NCBI GenBank assembly: GCA_947088515.1
Contig: CAMUHA010000162.1
Span: 1-7,727, forward strand
DNA from: an uncultured bacterium
GTDB taxonomy: Bacteria > Bacillota > Clostridia > Lachnospirales > Lachnospiraceae
Reading direction: 5' to 3'
Length of the DNA: 7,727 nt
Below are positions 6,550 to 7,727 of this stretch, piece after piece (the first letter of the stretch is position 1; each line of letters begins with the position of its first letter). The position numbers and the translations under genes are program-made. Below the pieces are notes generated by a model, which saw only the letters and a list, made by a program, of their open reading frames with translations, was not told the origin of the DNA and ran no database searches.

Positions 6550-6751
6550 AATAGGATATAATAATATACGAGTCTTTTATGCTCTTAAATTTTTCGAAAA
6601 TATCAATGAATGCTATTGATAATAGAATAACAGCAAGTAGCAAGGGTATGATGAGAAATTTGCTCAACTTTATCTGATTTTTATTTAGTCATGCAGGAAT
6701 CAATAAAAGTCAGAATATTTTCAGACGGGGCGGATTTAACAGAAAAAAAGA

Positions 6752-6783
6752 TTGTGCACTGCTATTCATTTAGCAGTGCACAA
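6752..6783 (-). terminator. Intrinsic terminator of gene C
   Basis: A perfect 13-bp stem (6752-6764 with 6771-6783) with a 6-base loop contains the GTGCACTGCTA core. On the minus strand it is followed, after two or three bases, by CTTTTTTTCT, a classic T run. Gene C transcripts should stop here, and gene B should therefore be transcribed mainly from its own promoter. Confidence 0.88.
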
Positions 6784-6824
6784 ATCCCCACACTTAATTT
6801 CAGGAAAAAGTAATTCTCAATTTT

Positions 6825-7640
6825 TTATTGTGCCGGAACTTCAATAAATGCGTATACACCATAGGAGGTCATATCAACAACAACATGATCTTCTCTGATT
6901 TCTGAAACTGCAACATTATTCCAAACACCATCTTTTAGCTGGTAAACCTGAATATTCTGACCAGCAGTAACACCAGGCATATAGAAGTTTACGGTTGCTG
7001 TGTCAAAGCTTACGGAACCTTTTACCGTAGTAACGTTCATAATGTTTCCGCCAAGCGCTGCAGCCTGTGCCTGTGCAGCCTGAACCTGTACAACCAGTGG
7101 TTTTTGTACGGAAAAAGTCTGATTGGTGGGTGCGCCGTTAATAATGACCTGTCCGCCTTGAGCAACAGGTGTAAGGTCTGTTAAGCCGGGCAGCTCTGTT
7201 ACGGCGTTGTTCATATACTCTCCAACGCTTTTATCTTCCCCTTCTGCCTGCATGGATACAGATGTAGGAATACCAGTCTCTCTTGCAAGCTGTGCCGCTT
7301 GCTGTGCATCAGCTTCTGCAGCTGCAGCTCTTTCAGCAGCGATAACTTCTGCTAAAATTTCTTCTTCACTTTTTACAGGAGCAGATTTAGGCGGCTGTGC
7401 AGGTGTTACCAAAGCGTTTGTAGAACTGCTGGTATCAGTAGTGGATGAATTGCCGCCGCTGGGGGGAGTTGTGGGGCTGCCGCCTGGGTCAGAAGTAGAA
7501 CTAGGGGTAGGGGTGGGGGTGGGACTCTCTTCTGCGGCTGCAACAAGTGTAACCGGACTACTGCCCACACCTGCGATAACAGGGATGGCTACTACGATAA
7601 AGCCTGTTAAAACAGAAGCTAATAATTTCTTTAATTTCAC
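6825..7640 (-). CDS. Secreted array protein C (signal peptide, T/P/S/G linker, conserved C-terminal domain)
   Basis: I choose the GTG 8 bases after AGGAGG (7649-7654), giving 271 residues and the same MKLKKLL start as A and B. An ATG at 7664 lies upstream of the ribosome binding site. The signal peptide runs to about residue 36 (VAA/AE cleavage). The linker (about 37-88) opens with a (TP)n run and continues Ser/Thr/Gly/Pro-rich, ending KSAPVKSEEE. Residues 89-271 are the shared domain: an Ala/Glu-rich helix, then VIINGAP, NFYMPGVTA, YQLKDG and DMTSYG. The domain is 93% identical to A. Only 1 of the 12 differences lies before the VIINGAP motif, while in the second half C shares several residues with B. 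It lacks cysteines, a sorting signal and a C-terminal membrane helix. Function unknown; it is the first gene of the array in transcription order within the window, and further copies could lie beyond the edge. Confidence 0.9.
   Translation of the reverse strand: MKLKKLLASVLTGFIVVAIPVIAGVGSSPVTLVAAAEESPTPTPTPSSTSDPGGSPTTPPSGGNSSTTDTSSSTNALVTPAQPPKSAPVKSEEEILAEVIAAERAAAAEADAQQAAQLARETGIPTSVSMQAEGEDKSVGEYMNNAVTELPGLTDLTPVAQGGQVIINGAPTNQTFSVQKPLVVQVQAAQAQAAALGGNIMNVTTVKGSVSFDTATVNFYMPGVTAGQNIQVYQLKDGVWNNVAVSEIREDHVVVDMTSYGVYAFIEVPAQ
7504..7523 (+). other. Potential G-quadruplex in the template strand of gene C
   Basis: Four G tracts of 4, 4, 5 and 3 bases are separated by loops of only 2, 1 and 1 bases, meeting the usual G3+N1-7 pattern. 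The tract encodes the TPTPTP run on the opposite strand. A second, looser set of G tracts (6, 4 and 3 G) lies at 7461-7488. Confidence 0.55.
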
Positions 7641-7648
7641 AATAAAGG

Positions 7649-7727
7649 CCTCCTTTTTATACAATTATGTTGTTAAGTGTGGTGGTAGCAGGAATAATAA
7701 TTCCTTATTATATTTTAGCATATCTCT
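7649..7727 (-). promoter_or_regulatory. Gene C promoter-like block and leader, cut by the window edge
   Basis: On the minus strand AGAGATA (7727-7721), 8 bases, then a perfect TATAAT (7712-7707) is the best -10 box of the three units. The leader carries CCACACTTAA (complement of 7673-7682), a small AGGAAT/ATTCCT hairpin near the expected transcript start, and AGGAGG at 7649-7654. Any -35 box lies outside the window. Confidence 0.6.

Larger units (their letters stand above)
4276..7682. repeat. Short inverted repeats bracketing each unit of the array
   Basis: Each gene is flanked by CCCACACTT on its left and AAGTGTGG on its right, read on the plus strand. Positions are 4276-4285 and 5120-5128 for A, 5522-5531 and 6496-6503 for B, and 6786-6797 and 7673-7682 for C. 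The complementarity is 9, 8 and 10 bases respectively. In the mRNA one copy is in the 5' leader and the other just before the terminator. Confidence 0.75.

Noticed and set aside
4240..6783. CRISPR array or REP-type repeats formed by the GTGCACTGC hairpins
   Set aside because: There are only three copies, spaced by whole genes and placed exactly at gene 3' ends, which fits paralogous terminators better.
7641..7664. Upstream ATG start for gene C
   Set aside because: It overlaps the ribosome binding site; the GTG at 7640 has correct spacing and matches the start of gene A.
4276..7682. Transposon terminal inverted repeats
   Set aside because: The repeats are only 8-10 bp, no transposase is present and no target-site duplications are visible; leader elements or duplication boundaries explain them better.

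Overview
The window reads as chromosomal DNA of a low-GC, Gram-positive, spore-forming anaerobe, most likely a Clostridia/Lachnospiraceae relative. This is an inference from AT-rich intergenic DNA, strong AGGAGG-type ribosome binding sites, sigma-A-type promoters, a YfhO-family membrane protein and a lipoprotein made of SpoIIIAH-like domains. I cannot assign a species.

Layout. Positions 1-220 hold the 3' part of a tRNA-Glu gene and a complete tRNA-Cys gene with its own promoter and a terminator. Positions 306-1205 (minus strand) encode a 299-residue lipoprotein with two tandem copies of a domain I recognise as SpoIIIAH-like. SpoIIIAH is the mother-cell ring protein of the sporulation feeding channel. 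A 357-base divergent intergenic region carries the lipoprotein promoter and a tentative yfhO promoter and leader. Positions 1563-4262 (plus strand) encode a full-length, 899-residue, polytopic YfhO-family protein (GT-C-like membrane glycosyltransferase family).

Positions 4240-7727 are a tandem array of three paralogous minus-strand genes, called here A (4307-5089), B (5554-6465) and C (6825-7640). Each encodes a secreted protein with a near-constant signal peptide, a hypervariable low-complexity linker and a 183-residue C-terminal domain that is 90-93% identical between copies. The units also share non-coding architecture: an AGAGRTA-N8-TAWRAT promoter-like block, a CCACACTT element in the 5' leader, its complement AAGTGTGG in the 3' leader, and a hairpin built on GTGCACTGC/GCAGTGCAC. 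I do not recognise the C-terminal domain family.

The most distinctive points are the duplicated SpoIIIAH-like lipoprotein and the constant-variable-constant secreted array whose units are bracketed by short inverted repeats. There is no evidence that the lipoprotein, yfhO and the array form one operon: the lipoprotein and yfhO diverge, and yfhO converges on the array and shares a hairpin with gene A.
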